Positions 24,223 through 30,808 are shown, counted from the first letter of the stretch. The stretch is 36,919 nucleotides of DNA from a virus (IMGVR_UViG_3300010158_000177:1-36919), one strand, 5' to 3'. Numbers and translations are program-made. The notes: generated by a model not told the origin, from the letters alone.

Positions 24223-25244
24223 GTTTCTTGATAAAAAGAACCTTTAGCACATCCAACACAAGTTGCTAACATGCCTTCTTTTATAGATTTACAACTCCAA
24301 GACTGTTCAACTTTTGGCAACCATGACATGGCTGCTTCTAAACCTAGTTCAACGGCATTGTTTTTAATATTGCCAATTGCTTGTTTAAAGTTGGTGTGTT
24401 TATAAGTGTCCGGATACTGGCCAACCCAAGCACAGGGATAAACATGTCCGTCAGCAGAAATATATATTGTCTGTCTATTTTTGGCACTGCAATCTAATTG
24501 ACGATTGGCTTTGATCCATTTTATTTCTTGCTTCTGATAATGTTTCAATGAGTCTCTGATATCAGGCTTATACTCAGTTAACTTAGGTAGTTCTAGAGTA
24601 TTATTGGGAGGCATGATCCAATAACCATCTGTATCACTCGTAAACACAAATCCTGATGTTTTAGACGACGGCTTTTCAATAAATGATTTGAACCCGTAGT
24701 TTTGACTTAATAGACGTGCTTCTTCTACTTGATGTGCATTATGTCTAAATGTAATCCATTGCCATTCTGCATACCCACTGGCTTGGATAAATGCCTGTGC
24801 ATTTGCGATTGCTTTTTTAAAATCTACTCCAATGCGATATATGTGATTGGTATCTTCCAACCCATCTATTGCAAATCGAACTTTAAGTGATTTGTCTTTA
24901 TATCTGTTGGCTAATGTTGCCCACCAATCAGTTGTCCTGACACTACCATTTGTACTAAAATCCATTAATACATGTGGCCATTTGTTGAATGAATAATCTA
25001 AAATTTCGAATATATGTTTACTAATAATGGGTTCACCGTAATTCCCATTGAAGAATATTCGTTTTAATTTTGGTAATTCTGCGTTGTCAAATATATTAGT
25101 CCAATCGTTAAATGTCATATCAACTATTGGGAAGTCAGATCTTGTCTTATATCCATAATCGTTGCGAGCACACATTGGACATGCTGCTTGACATTTAGTT
25201 GTCAATTCGACGTTTATTTGTTCTAATGTTTGTGCGATAATCAT
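24219..25244 (-). CDS. Radical SAM protein with SPASM/twitch-like C-terminus
   Basis: 341 residues from the ATG at 25244; a longer frame would run back into tRNA-Ser and is not credible. The 4Fe-4S motif is CxxxCxxC (C18, C22, C25: CQAACPMC). A GNYGEP segment (GGEP-like) and FSTNG follow, typical of the radical SAM barrel. The C-terminal region has CSAKN, ISADGHVYPCAWVG, WSCKSI and TCVGC, the cysteine layout of SPASM/twitch auxiliary clusters used in peptide modification and related chemistry. It begins 8 bp after the encoded CCA of tRNA-Ser, so it is probably on the same transcript. Substrate unknown. Confidence 0.87.
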   Translation of the reverse strand: MIIAQTLEQINVELTTKCQAACPMCARNDYGYKTRSDFPIVDMTFNDWTNIFDNAELPKLKRIFFNGNYGEPIISKHIFEILDYSFNKWPHVLMDFSTNGSVRTTDWWATLANRYKDKSLKVRFAIDGLEDTNHIYRIGVDFKKAIANAQAFIQASGYAEWQWITFRHNAHQVEEARLLSQNYGFKSFIEKPSSKTSGFVFTSDTDGYWIMPPNNTLELPKLTEYKPDIRDSLKHYQKQEIKWIKANRQLDCSAKNRQTIYISADGHVYPCAWVGQYPDTYKHTNFKQAIGNIKNNAVELGLEAAMSWLPKVEQSWSCKSIKEGMLATCVGCAKGSFYQET

Positions 25245-25252
25245 TTGTTTAG

Positions 25253-25344
25253 TGGCGGAAGGGGTGAGATTCGAACTCACGGGACGCTTTCACGTCCGAC
25301 GGTTTTCAAGACCGTTGCAATAAACCAAACTCTGCCACCCTTCC
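25253..25344 (-). tRNA. tRNA-Ser (TGA)
   Basis: 92 nt, type II with a long variable arm (GACG...CGTC). Acceptor GGAAGGG/CCCTTCC, G73, encoded CCA. Anticodon loop CTTGAAA on ACGGT/ACCGT, reading TCA. Confidence 0.95.
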
Positions 25345-25350
25345 TTTTCT

Positions 25351-25433
25351 TGGTGCGTCTGGAGGGATTTGAACCCCCACCCTTTTGAGACTAGTTCCTA
25401 AGACTAGCGTGTCTACCGTTTCACCACAGACGC
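25351..25433 (-). tRNA. tRNA-Leu (TAG)
   Basis: Type II. Acceptor GCGTCTG/CAGACGC, A73, encoded CCA. Anticodon loop CTTAGGA on CTAGT/ACTAG. Confidence 0.95.
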
Positions 25434-25442
25434 AGTATTTCT

Positions 25443-25470
25443 ATTATATATAAATTTTTTTATTTGTCAA
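25443..25470 (-). promoter_or_regulatory. Consensus sigma70-type promoter (tRNA-Leu/Ser, radical SAM)
   Basis: TTGACA (25470-25465), 16-bp spacer, TATAAT (25448-25443), both boxes perfect. Confidence 0.85.
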
Positions 25471-25854
25471 TTATGAAATTGATGGTAAAGTGATGGCTGT
25501 ACCGTCAGGGGCAAATGCTTTCCAATCCCTGGTATATTGCTGTTGTGGTCTAGGACTGAAGTCATGCCAATCTAAATAAAATCCTTGAAGTTTATCTGCA
25601 GATTGGAAATTATAAGTAAATTCGATTGTATTATCATCAATCCAAGTTCTGTCCCATGTGTAATCAGAGTAAGATATTCTCTTCCATCTGCTGGGGTCTC
25701 TAATTTTTGATATCAATGCAGCATCGGCATCATCTTTTATCAATGAATCCCTAGGATCTGCTGTAGTATCATTTGCAGAACTTATTGTTAGATGCATCCA
25801 CCAATCTTGGTCTTCTCTTTTTGTTACTGTATAAACAAGTCTGTAATTTGGCAT
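25471..25854 (-). CDS. Protein of unknown function under a late promoter
   Basis: 127 residues, rich in Trp, Tyr, Asp and beta-prone (YRLVYTVTKREDQDWWMHLTI ... WKRISYSDYTWDRTWIDDNTIEFTYNF). Looks like a compact beta-sandwich. A perfect TATAAATA late motif 20 bp upstream suggests late expression and perhaps a virion part. Ends with the promoter of tRNA-Leu just beyond its stop. No family recognised. Confidence 0.68.
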   Translation of the reverse strand: MPNYRLVYTVTKREDQDWWMHLTISSANDTTADPRDSLIKDDADAALISKIRDPSRWKRISYSDYTWDRTWIDDNTIEFTYNFQSADKLQGFYLDWHDFSPRPQQQYTRDWKAFAPDGTAITLPSIS

Positions 25855-25868
25855 TAGTATACCCTCTT

Positions 25869-26684
25869 TTAGTTATTTATATAGGATGCAAGCAGTGTCA
25901 GTAGATCTTCTTTTGATCCCACGATAAAGTTTGATTTTGGTGTAACTTTTCTATTTCTAGAAAGTTTTGCTCTTAATTCACTGAATAGTTGTGGGAAAGT
26001 ATAGTGAATCTTTGGTCTAAAATCTAAGCCATAAGTTTGCCACTTCCATTCGTCGATTGGTATCTGTTCGATGCTGCTGGCCATTGCCCAGGTCATTTCA
26101 ACTGTATAATTGAAGAAAGGTAAGTTGTATTCATCTCCTACAAATATTTCATTATAGTAATCCCATTCATTGACACCGATCCATATGTTTTCTTCGTCAT
26201 TATCGATCATGTGTTCACCGATTACTAAGATACCATTCTGACTTTTAGCATATCGACAGGCAACGATTCCGGGAATTGCTTCGATTCCAACTCCGCTAAT
26301 TTTCTTAATAATATCTTCAGCAAAGATGCTCATATATTCTTTATTGTTAATATCGATGATAGTAGGAGTAACATTAAACTTTCTACAAGTATGTAAAGCA
26401 TATGCCATTTCAATAGCGTTACCACTTGTTTTTACAATAATAGGAGTAAAATTAATACTATTTCTTTGAAAACAGTGGAATACGTAATCACTGTCTGCAC
26501 CACCGCTAAAACTTAGGAATATATTTTGGTGTTTTTCATTAATTCTAGCAGCAGTGAAATCCGCCGCCTCATGAAAATCCATCGGTTTAAATTTATAAGG
26601 ATGAAGTTTGATTTCTAACCCAATCGAAAGATCATTGAACCGGTCATGTAAATTGTGAGTAATCCAATTATTAAGAACGGCCAT
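25869..26684 (-). CDS. PP-loop ATPase (N-type ATP pyrophosphatase) domain protein
   Basis: 271 residues. PP-loop signature LSFSGGADSDYVFH with SGGADS at 60-65, followed by strands FTPIIVKTSG and VTPTIIDINN as in asparagine-synthetase, tRNA-thiolation and QueC-like enzymes. These activate a carbonyl or amide by adenylation and release pyrophosphate. No glutaminase domain and no obvious tRNA-binding domain. A distant paralogue is at 35205-36422. One-base overlap with the hydroxylase gene upstream, so both are made together. Confidence 0.82.
   Translation of the reverse strand: MAVLNNWITHNLHDRFNDLSIGLEIKLHPYKFKPMDFHEAADFTAARINEKHQNIFLSFSGGADSDYVFHCFQRNSINFTPIIVKTSGNAIEMAYALHTCRKFNVTPTIIDINNKEYMSIFAEDIIKKISGVGIEAIPGIVACRYAKSQNGILVIGEHMIDNDEENIWIGVNEWDYYNEIFVGDEYNLPFFNYTVEMTWAMASSIEQIPIDEWKWQTYGLDFRPKIHYTFPQLFSELRAKLSRNRKVTPKSNFIVGSKEDLLTLLASYINN
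25874..25881 (-). promoter_or_regulatory. T4-type late promoter, perfect TATAAATA
   Basis: Minus strand TATAAATA, 19 bp before the 127-aa gene ATG and inside the 3' end of the PP-loop gene. Confidence 0.6.
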
Positions 26685-27112
26685 TATATTGTCTTAGCAG
26701 TCCTAAATAACATATCCCAGTATGGGATGAATATACCATAGTTACAGTTGGCATTCTTATGATGCATCATGTGCCATTGCCCACTGGTAAACGGATACCA
26801 ATTGAATTTTTCATTGTGTTCTATTCTCTCTTGAATGAAAGCAGCCCATAGATAGTATGCAATCAACAACCACCAACCTACAAATATGCTCATGATAATA
26901 GTTGGGATTACTTCACTTATCCATAAATCTATGGTACTGAGCCATGTATCGTTGTATAGAAATAAATTTGACCAGTGCCATGTAACTTCATTTTTTATGA
27001 CATACCTGTGATGATCGGCGTGAATTTTATGCAAGAAAGGAATGACATGCATTAGTCTATGCATCCAATAAATCACAAATGTCCAAGCAAATAATACAAG
27101 CAAGTAGTACAT
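26684..27112 (-). CDS. Fatty acid hydroxylase/sterol desaturase-family membrane protein
   Basis: 142 residues. The eight-histidine di-iron pattern is present: H18-x3-H22 (HRLMH), H28-x2-H31-x2-HH35 (HKIHADHH), H99, and H114-x2-HH118 (HMMHH). Hydrophobic segments at ~1-17 and ~68-92 should span the membrane. Family members hydroxylate or desaturate lipid chains or carotenoids using O2. At 142 residues it is short but retains all histidine boxes. Cotranscribed with the PP-loop gene downstream; a structured non-coding region and tRNA-Gly lie upstream. Substrate unknown. Confidence 0.85.
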   Translation of the reverse strand: MYYLLVLFAWTFVIYWMHRLMHVIPFLHKIHADHHRYVIKNEVTWHWSNLFLYNDTWLSTIDLWISEVIPTIIMSIFVGWWLLIAYYLWAAFIQERIEHNEKFNWYPFTSGQWHMMHHKNANCNYGIFIPYWDMLFRTAKTI

Positions 27113-27338
27113 ATGTCTATTTAAGAGAAATGCCGATGACGTTGTTAGATATAGGTGATCTATACCATGGGTCTAAACCACTCCGTCTTACCTGCTGCCC
27201 GGCGACAGCGCCCTCATTGCGGCGGTACATTGTTTCGGTCATTGACAACAATGTACAAGAGGCACAACATGCATTGGGACAGGTGACCATCTCCCATCTG
27301 ATTCCAACACAGAGGTTGTGGCACATCCTCGATAATAT
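27113..27338 (-). ncRNA. Structured non-coding region between tRNA-Gly and hydroxylase gene
   Basis: 226 bp without a credible protein. The minus strand can form several stems: CACAAC/GTTGTG enclosing TGGGA/TCCCA, a perfect 10-bp GTACATTGTT/AACAATGTAC, GGCG-CTGT-CGCC, and GGTATAG/CTATATC. GC is higher than in the neighbouring genes. It follows tRNA-Gly on the same strand and ends at the hydroxylase start, so it is either a stable RNA or a long 5' leader. I found no tmRNA, RNase P, SRP or group I intron signature. Confidence 0.5.
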
Positions 27339-27437
27339 TGGAGCGGACGATGGGGTTCGAACCCACGACCTTCTGCTTATTAAACATACCTTAATATGCT
27401 TAGGCAAGCAGAAGCTCTACCACTGAGCTACATCCGC
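27339..27437 (-). tRNA. tRNA-Gly (GCC) with 24-nt insertion in the anticodon loop
   Basis: 99 nt. All arms are canonical: acceptor GCGGATG/CGTCCGC, T73, encoded CCA, D-arm GCTC/GAGC, T-arm GTGGG-TTCGAAC-CCCAT, anticodon stem TCTGC/GCAGA. But the loop reads TTGCC, then 24 extra nt, then AA. Removing the insert restores a normal 7-nt loop TTGCCAA. The insert begins TAAGCA and is followed by a second (T)AAGCA, so it is bounded by a 5-6 bp direct repeat, and it folds into an 8-bp hairpin (TAAGCATA/TATGTTTA, loop TTAAGG). Confidence 0.85.
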
Positions 27438-27443
27438 ACTGAA

Positions 27444-28073
27444 CTATTTATTCTTCCAGTGATCTAAATTTAGAAATTCTGCATGTCCCGTTTTAATTCC
27501 GTTTGTGTATGCTGTAATTTTATCTAATATCCTATTGGGATATAAGTTAGCGTTGTCGTAATCTTTAATGAAAACACTGACAAAATCATTCCAAATATCA
27601 TCATCTTTATTGCCGATGAATGATTCCAACAATTCACAATTCTTATGACCTGCCATCTTCCCCCATTGCGCCAATGAATGCCCCGCATCGGGGTAGAATC
27701 TCCATGAATCAATCGGCCACCGATGAAACTCTCCATTACTTGGAGCCTGCATGTAATAAACTCCTGAAGGTTTTAACACACGCATGGCTTCTAAGAAGTT
27801 CATCCAAAACATTCCGGAATGTTCATAACAACTACTACTGATCACAACATCAACTGTATTGTCTTGTATAGGCAATGTAAAAGGATGTGATACAACGTGA
27901 TCAACACCTGGACCCGCAACATAGTCGTAACCAGTATATGTTGCTGTAGCAGGTTTTAGATTGCGAATTGAACCTTGTACATCTTGGCTACCAACTTCAA
28001 CTATATTAAGATTGTCTGCTGTTACATACGTTTCGAAGAACAGTCTCGCATGATTCATTGCGCTTTTATGCAT
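27444..28073 (-). CDS. Class I SAM-dependent methyltransferase
   Basis: 209 residues. SAM motif I is IVEVGSQDVQGS at 24-35 (E/DxGxxxG), then YTGYDYVAG (acidic loop), VDVVISSSCYEH (motif IV) and MRVLKPSGVYYMQAP (LKPGG-type post-motif). This is the Methyltransf_11 pattern, used on small molecules, lipids or sugars. Lies between tRNA-Asn and tRNA-Gly on one strand, probably the same transcript. Substrate unknown. Confidence 0.85.
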   Translation of the reverse strand: MHKSAMNHARLFFETYVTADNLNIVEVGSQDVQGSIRNLKPATATYTGYDYVAGPGVDHVVSHPFTLPIQDNTVDVVISSSCYEHSGMFWMNFLEAMRVLKPSGVYYMQAPSNGEFHRWPIDSWRFYPDAGHSLAQWGKMAGHKNCELLESFIGNKDDDIWNDFVSVFIKDYDNANLYPNRILDKITAYTNGIKTGHAEFLNLDHWKNK

Positions 28074-28091
28074 TGGGTGCTTTCTAAAAAA

Positions 28092-28167
28092 TGGCTCCCG
28101 GACCTGGGCTCGAACCAGGGACCCTGTGATTAACAGTCACATGCTCTACCGACTGAGCTATCCGGAA
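28092..28167 (-). tRNA. tRNA-Asn (GTT)
   Basis: Acceptor TTCCGGA/TCCGGGA, G73, encoded CCA. Anticodon loop CTGTTAA on TGTGA/TCACA. Confidence 0.95.
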
Positions 28168-28184
28168 ACAAACTTTATATCACT

Positions 28185-28212
28185 ATTATATATCTTTATA
28201 AATGAATGTCAA
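28185..28212 (-). promoter_or_regulatory. Consensus sigma70-type promoter (tRNA-Asn, methyltransferase, tRNA-Gly)
   Basis: TTGACA (28212-28207), 16-bp spacer, TATAAT (28190-28185). Confidence 0.85.
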
Positions 28213-28240
28213 ACTAAATATGATTAAATTGGGGCAATAA

Positions 28241-29071
28241 ATGAAATTTTTTCTAGACAACCGTAGCCCAGTCCATTTACCGGAAATTTATAATACAGTT
28301 GCTAAATGGTCAGGAACTGATACATTGGTAAATTTTAATAATTATCAGCCTAATCCTTATACACTAAACAGCATTCTTTATGAATATAATGAAGTTGGAT
28401 TTAGGTCTGATAGTTTCAATGAACTTGCAGATAAGAAAATTATATTTCTTGGATGCAGCATGACTGAAGGGACAGGATTACCAAAACATCATACTTGGTC
28501 TTATCAATTGTTAGAATTAATCAAAGCAGAGACTGGCTTAAAAATTCCATATTGGAACTTGGGGATAGGCGGCTGCGGAATAGAAACTATTACTAGAATC
28601 TTTTACCACTGGGCCGATATACTTAAACCTGATTTAGTATTTGCGCTTTGGCCCTGTTATAGAAGAGAATATAAAACTAAATTTGGTCATTGGGTCACAG
28701 CATTACCTAGTGTACGACCTAATATTTTCGAAACCAACCCATTTTTAATCGAAGATACAACCATCCAATATGAGACAGAAAAGAACTTTGCAATGATTGA
28801 TCTTATGTTACAAAGAAACAATTCAACAATGATTTGGGATTTTTGGAACGAAGCCGATCAATTTATGCCAATGATGCAACTTAGGTATAAAACTTTTGAA
28901 AACAGAGTGGATCTATATAATAAAATATCAAAAAAATTACCCAATGAACCAGGCTTCTTCGTGCCAACTAGGGCAAGAGATGGAAAACATCCTGGTAGTG
29001 AATATAATAAACAATTTGCTCGACAATTGTTTGAAGAAAAGAAAGATATTATACTAAAAGCATTATCTTAA
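28241..29071 (+). CDS. SGNH/GDSL-like hydrolase
   Basis: 276 residues. Block I FLGCSMTEGTGL with Ser73 (G-x-S form), block III NLGIGGCGIET near 106-116 (Gly/Asn oxyanion residues), and block V DGKHPG near 250 with the catalytic Asp and His. The family includes esterases, lipases and O-acetyl-glycan or sulfate-ester trimming enzymes. No signal peptide. + strand island; its stop overlaps the 2OG oxygenase stop by 3 bp. An ACTAAATA motif at 28213-28220 lies upstream. Confidence 0.78.
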   Translation: MKFFLDNRSPVHLPEIYNTVAKWSGTDTLVNFNNYQPNPYTLNSILYEYNEVGFRSDSFNELADKKIIFLGCSMTEGTGLPKHHTWSYQLLELIKAETGLKIPYWNLGIGGCGIETITRIFYHWADILKPDLVFALWPCYRREYKTKFGHWVTALPSVRPNIFETNPFLIEDTTIQYETEKNFAMIDLMLQRNNSTMIWDFWNEADQFMPMMQLRYKTFENRVDLYNKISKKLPNEPGFFVPTRARDGKHPGSEYNKQFARQLFEEKKDIILKALS

Positions 29072-29517
29072 AACAACGGTGTTACGCTAAGTGCTACTCT
29101 AAATTTATCAGGATCTATTCCTTCTATACCATGTAGCATTTCTACTTTTATGCTGTGCCATTTTTTGAGAGGTAAACATTCGCTTTGTAAAGATTTATAG
29201 TCTTTATCATATATCGATGTTATCACATTATCTCCACCTAAATCTAACAAGTAATTAAATGCAATGCGTCGATCACCTTTAAACGCTGGTTTATCATAAT
29301 GTATCGGAATTTTATGATGTATCACTTGATAATATGCATAGAATTTCATTTTAAATGTGTTACGCAACCATTCTTCCAGTTCGGGATTTATTTTTTTATT
29401 CCAAAAAGTTTGGAAATCTTTAACTAGGTTTGCTTCCGCCGGTAATGAAATAATTTCATCAACCGACAAGAGTAATTCTTCTGGAATAGATGGATAATTT
29501 ATGTAATTGATATGCAT
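29068..29517 (-). CDS. 2-oxoglutarate/Fe(II) oxygenase-like protein
   Basis: 149 residues. The facial triad fits: H73-x-D75 (IHYDKPAF) and H129 (MLHGIEG), with R140 in FRVALSV as the 2-oxoglutarate-binding residue, and the usual order of strands for a double-stranded beta helix. Such enzymes hydroxylate proteins, nucleic acids or small molecules and are frequent in marine T4-like phages. A late-type AATAAATA motif lies just before its start. Substrate unknown. Confidence 0.72.
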   Translation of the reverse strand: MHINYINYPSIPEELLLSVDEIISLPAEANLVKDFQTFWNKKINPELEEWLRNTFKMKFYAYYQVIHHKIPIHYDKPAFKGDRRIAFNYLLDLGGDNVITSIYDKDYKSLQSECLPLKKWHSIKVEMLHGIEGIDPDKFRVALSVTPLF

Positions 29518-29522
29518 GAAAA

Positions 29523-29530
29523 TATTTATT
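29523..29530 (-). promoter_or_regulatory. Possible late promoter-like motif (2OG oxygenase)
   Basis: AATAAATA, 5 bp before the ATG; if active the transcript would be leaderless or start at a later ATG. Low confidence. Confidence 0.3.
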
Positions 29531-29536
29531 ATGTAT

Positions 29537-29613
<77 letters not shown>

Positions 29614-29620
29614 ACAAAAA

Positions 29621-29696
29621 TGGTGCCCGATGACGGATTCGAACCGCCGACCTACTGATTACTAATCAGTTGCTCTACCAACTGAGCTAATCGGGC
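29621..29696 (-). tRNA. tRNA-Thr (AGT)
   Basis: Acceptor GCCCGAT/ATCGGGC, A73, encoded CCA. Anticodon loop TTAGTAA. A34 is rare in bacterial tRNA apart from Arg(ACG). The anticodon stem ACTGA/TCAGT is identical to the neighbouring tRNA-Thr(TGT). Confidence 0.9.
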
Positions 29697-29698
29697 AT

Positions 29699-29774
29699 TG
29701 GTGCTGCTTGTCGGAATCGAACTGACGACCTACTGATTACAAATCAGTTGCTCTACCGGCTGAGCTAAAGCAGC
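29699..29774 (-). tRNA. tRNA-Thr (TGT)
   Basis: Acceptor TGCTGCTT-type: GCTGCTT/AAGCAGC, A73, encoded CCA. Anticodon loop TTTGTAA on ACTGA/TCAGT. Confidence 0.93.
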
Positions 29775-29779
29775 ATAAG

Positions 29780-29855
29780 TGGTGCGGGATGAGAGGGTTG
29801 AACTCCCGACATTCTGCGTGTAAAGCAGACGCTACTACCACTGAGCTAATCCCGC
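29780..29855 (-). tRNA. tRNA-Val (TAC)
   Basis: Acceptor GCGGGAT/ATCCCGC, A73, encoded CCA. Anticodon loop TTTACAC on TCTGC/GCAGA. First gene of the Val-Thr-Thr-fMet block. Confidence 0.93.
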
Positions 29856-29871
29856 ATAACTTATTATCAAT

Positions 29872-29900
29872 ACTATATATGTCAATTTGAATAATGTCAA
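29872..29900 (-). promoter_or_regulatory. Sigma70-type promoter (Val-Thr-Thr-fMet block)
   Basis: TTGACA (29900-29895), 17-bp spacer, TATAGT (29877-29872). A second TTGACA at 29885-29880 has no equally good -10. Confidence 0.7.
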
Positions 29901-29914
29901 TTGTTTTTAACGCT

Positions 29915-29922
29915 CATAAATA
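29915..29922 (+). promoter_or_regulatory. Possible late promoter-like motif (GIY-YIG gene)
   Basis: CATAAATA 8 bp before the ATG at 29931; would give a nearly leaderless mRNA. Low confidence. Confidence 0.3.
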
Positions 29923-29930
29923 AATTCAAC

Positions 29931-30251
29931 ATGTCAACAAGTTACATATATGTAATAGGCAGTACACAACCACCTTACAAGGTAGGCATTAGTCGTGATC
30001 CTGCAAAAAGACTAAAAACTTTACAAACTGGGCATCCTTTCCCTTTGCAAATACATTTCCAAAAAGAAACTGACATTTGTAAAACAAAACTATTGGAAAC
30101 TGTTATACATCGTCATCTTAAAATGCATAAGACCAACGGAGAATGGTTTGATGTTATATTATCAAATCTAATATTAGATGTTGAATATGCTATAATGCGC
30201 TATGGTGAAGATCCCATACTCAAAAGTTTACTCAAAGCACATTTAATTTAA
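29931..30251 (+). CDS. GIY-YIG-like (T5orf172/MUG113-type) nuclease domain protein
   Basis: 106 residues from the ATG at 29931 (a TTG 30 bp upstream is in frame but less likely). YIYVIGS at 5-11 and YKVGIS at ~16-21 form the GIY-YIG-like pair, followed by RDPAKRLKTLQTGHPFPL (conserved Arg), ETVIHRHLK (conserved Glu-His) and GEWF. Single-domain proteins of this type occur in phages, some as free-standing homing nucleases. It sits within the tRNA array in the opposite direction, with no space wasted (stop 2 bp from the tRNA-Trp CCA), a position typical of mobile nuclease genes. Confidence 0.75.
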   Translation: MSTSYIYVIGSTQPPYKVGISRDPAKRLKTLQTGHPFPLQIHFQKETDICKTKLLETVIHRHLKMHKTNGEWFDVILSNLILDVEYAIMRYGEDPILKSLLKAHLI

Positions 30252-30252
30252 A

Positions 30253-30328
30253 TGGCACCGGTGCTAGGATTCGAACCCAGACTTGTGGTTTTGGAGACCA
30301 TCGTGCTAACCATTAACACTACACCGAT
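30253..30328 (-). tRNA. tRNA-Trp (CCA)
   Basis: Acceptor ATCGGTG/CACCGGT, G73, encoded CCA. Anticodon loop CTCCAAA on ATGGT/ACCAC with one outer mismatch. Confidence 0.9.
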
Positions 30329-30331
30329 ATT

Positions 30332-30407
30332 TGGTACCTGCGGTTGGGATTGAACCAACGACCTTGGCCTTATGAGAGCCTCGCCACTACCTCTGTGCTA
30401 CGCAGGT
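30332..30407 (-). tRNA. tRNA with CAT anticodon (elongator Met or Ile2)
   Basis: Acceptor ACCTGCG/CGCAGGT, A73, encoded CCA. Loop CTCATAA. The 1-72 pair is closed, so it is not an initiator; whether C34 is modified to lysidine (Ile) cannot be told. D-stem has a mismatch at 10-25. Confidence 0.85.
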
Positions 30408-30414
30408 ATTTAGT

Positions 30415-30490
30415 TGGAGCACTGGGTAGGAATCGAACCTACTCGATAGAGGTTTTGCAGACCCCGGCGTTCCCATTTCGCCACCAGTGC
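30415..30490 (-). tRNA. tRNA-Cys (GCA)
   Basis: Acceptor GCACTGG/CCAGTGC, T73, encoded CCA. Anticodon loop CTGCAAA on GGGGT/ACCTC. Confidence 0.93.
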
Positions 30491-30715
30491 AGATAAGAAG
30501 CAAAGGGCTCCGTTGCGATATCTTTCGATACGACTGCCGAGTCGTACCCTTTGCTATCAGCACAGGCTTTTTCTAGTGGAACGATTCAGAGTCGATCCAG
30601 CCTATACTGGGTGTATGTAAACCTTGCTGGACGCCACTACCAGATCTCTTCATCTGTCGACTACTTTACCTATTGCTAGGTGCGTGAGGAGGCCGTTCTC
30701 ACCTCAAGGTTAGTA
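30491..30715 (-). ncRNA. Structured spacer between tRNA-Tyr and tRNA-Cys
   Basis: 225 bp, no protein and no canonical tRNA. Minus-strand stems: AGCAAAGGG/CCCTTTGCT (perfect 9 bp, 30499-30555) enclosing TACGACT-CGGC-AGTCGTA or alternatively TATC-GAAA-GATA; ACCTA-GCAA-TAGGT; CAGAT/ATCTG; TAGTGG/CCACTA enclosing TCCAGC/GCTGGA; GTGAG/CTCAC. Two GNRA-type loops suggest a folded RNA. It contains TAGAAAAAGCC, similar to the TAGAAAAAC of the elements at 31347 and 31524. Confidence 0.45.
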
Positions 30716-30800
30716 TGGTGGGGAAAGATGGATTCGAACCAACTCACCGTACAGAAAGGATTTACAGTCCTCCGCGCCTCTCCAACTGCGCCGTTTCCCC
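30716..30800 (-). tRNA. tRNA-Tyr (GTA)
   Basis: Type II with a variable arm. Acceptor GGGGAAA/TTTCCCC, A73, encoded CCA. Anticodon loop CTGTAAA. Confidence 0.93.
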
Positions 30801-30808
30801 ATGTTTTT

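Noticed and set aside
25245-25280. Extension of the radical SAM protein to an upstream start at 25280
   Set aside because: The extra residues would be encoded by tRNA-Ser; the ATG at 25244 gives a normal start.
27113-27338. tmRNA, RNase P, SRP RNA or group I intron
   Set aside because: None of the conserved core motifs of these RNAs is visible on either strand.
27117-27426. ~100-aa open frames on both strands over tRNA-Gly and the structured spacer
   Set aside because: They cross tRNA-Gly and have no protein-like composition or ribosome site.
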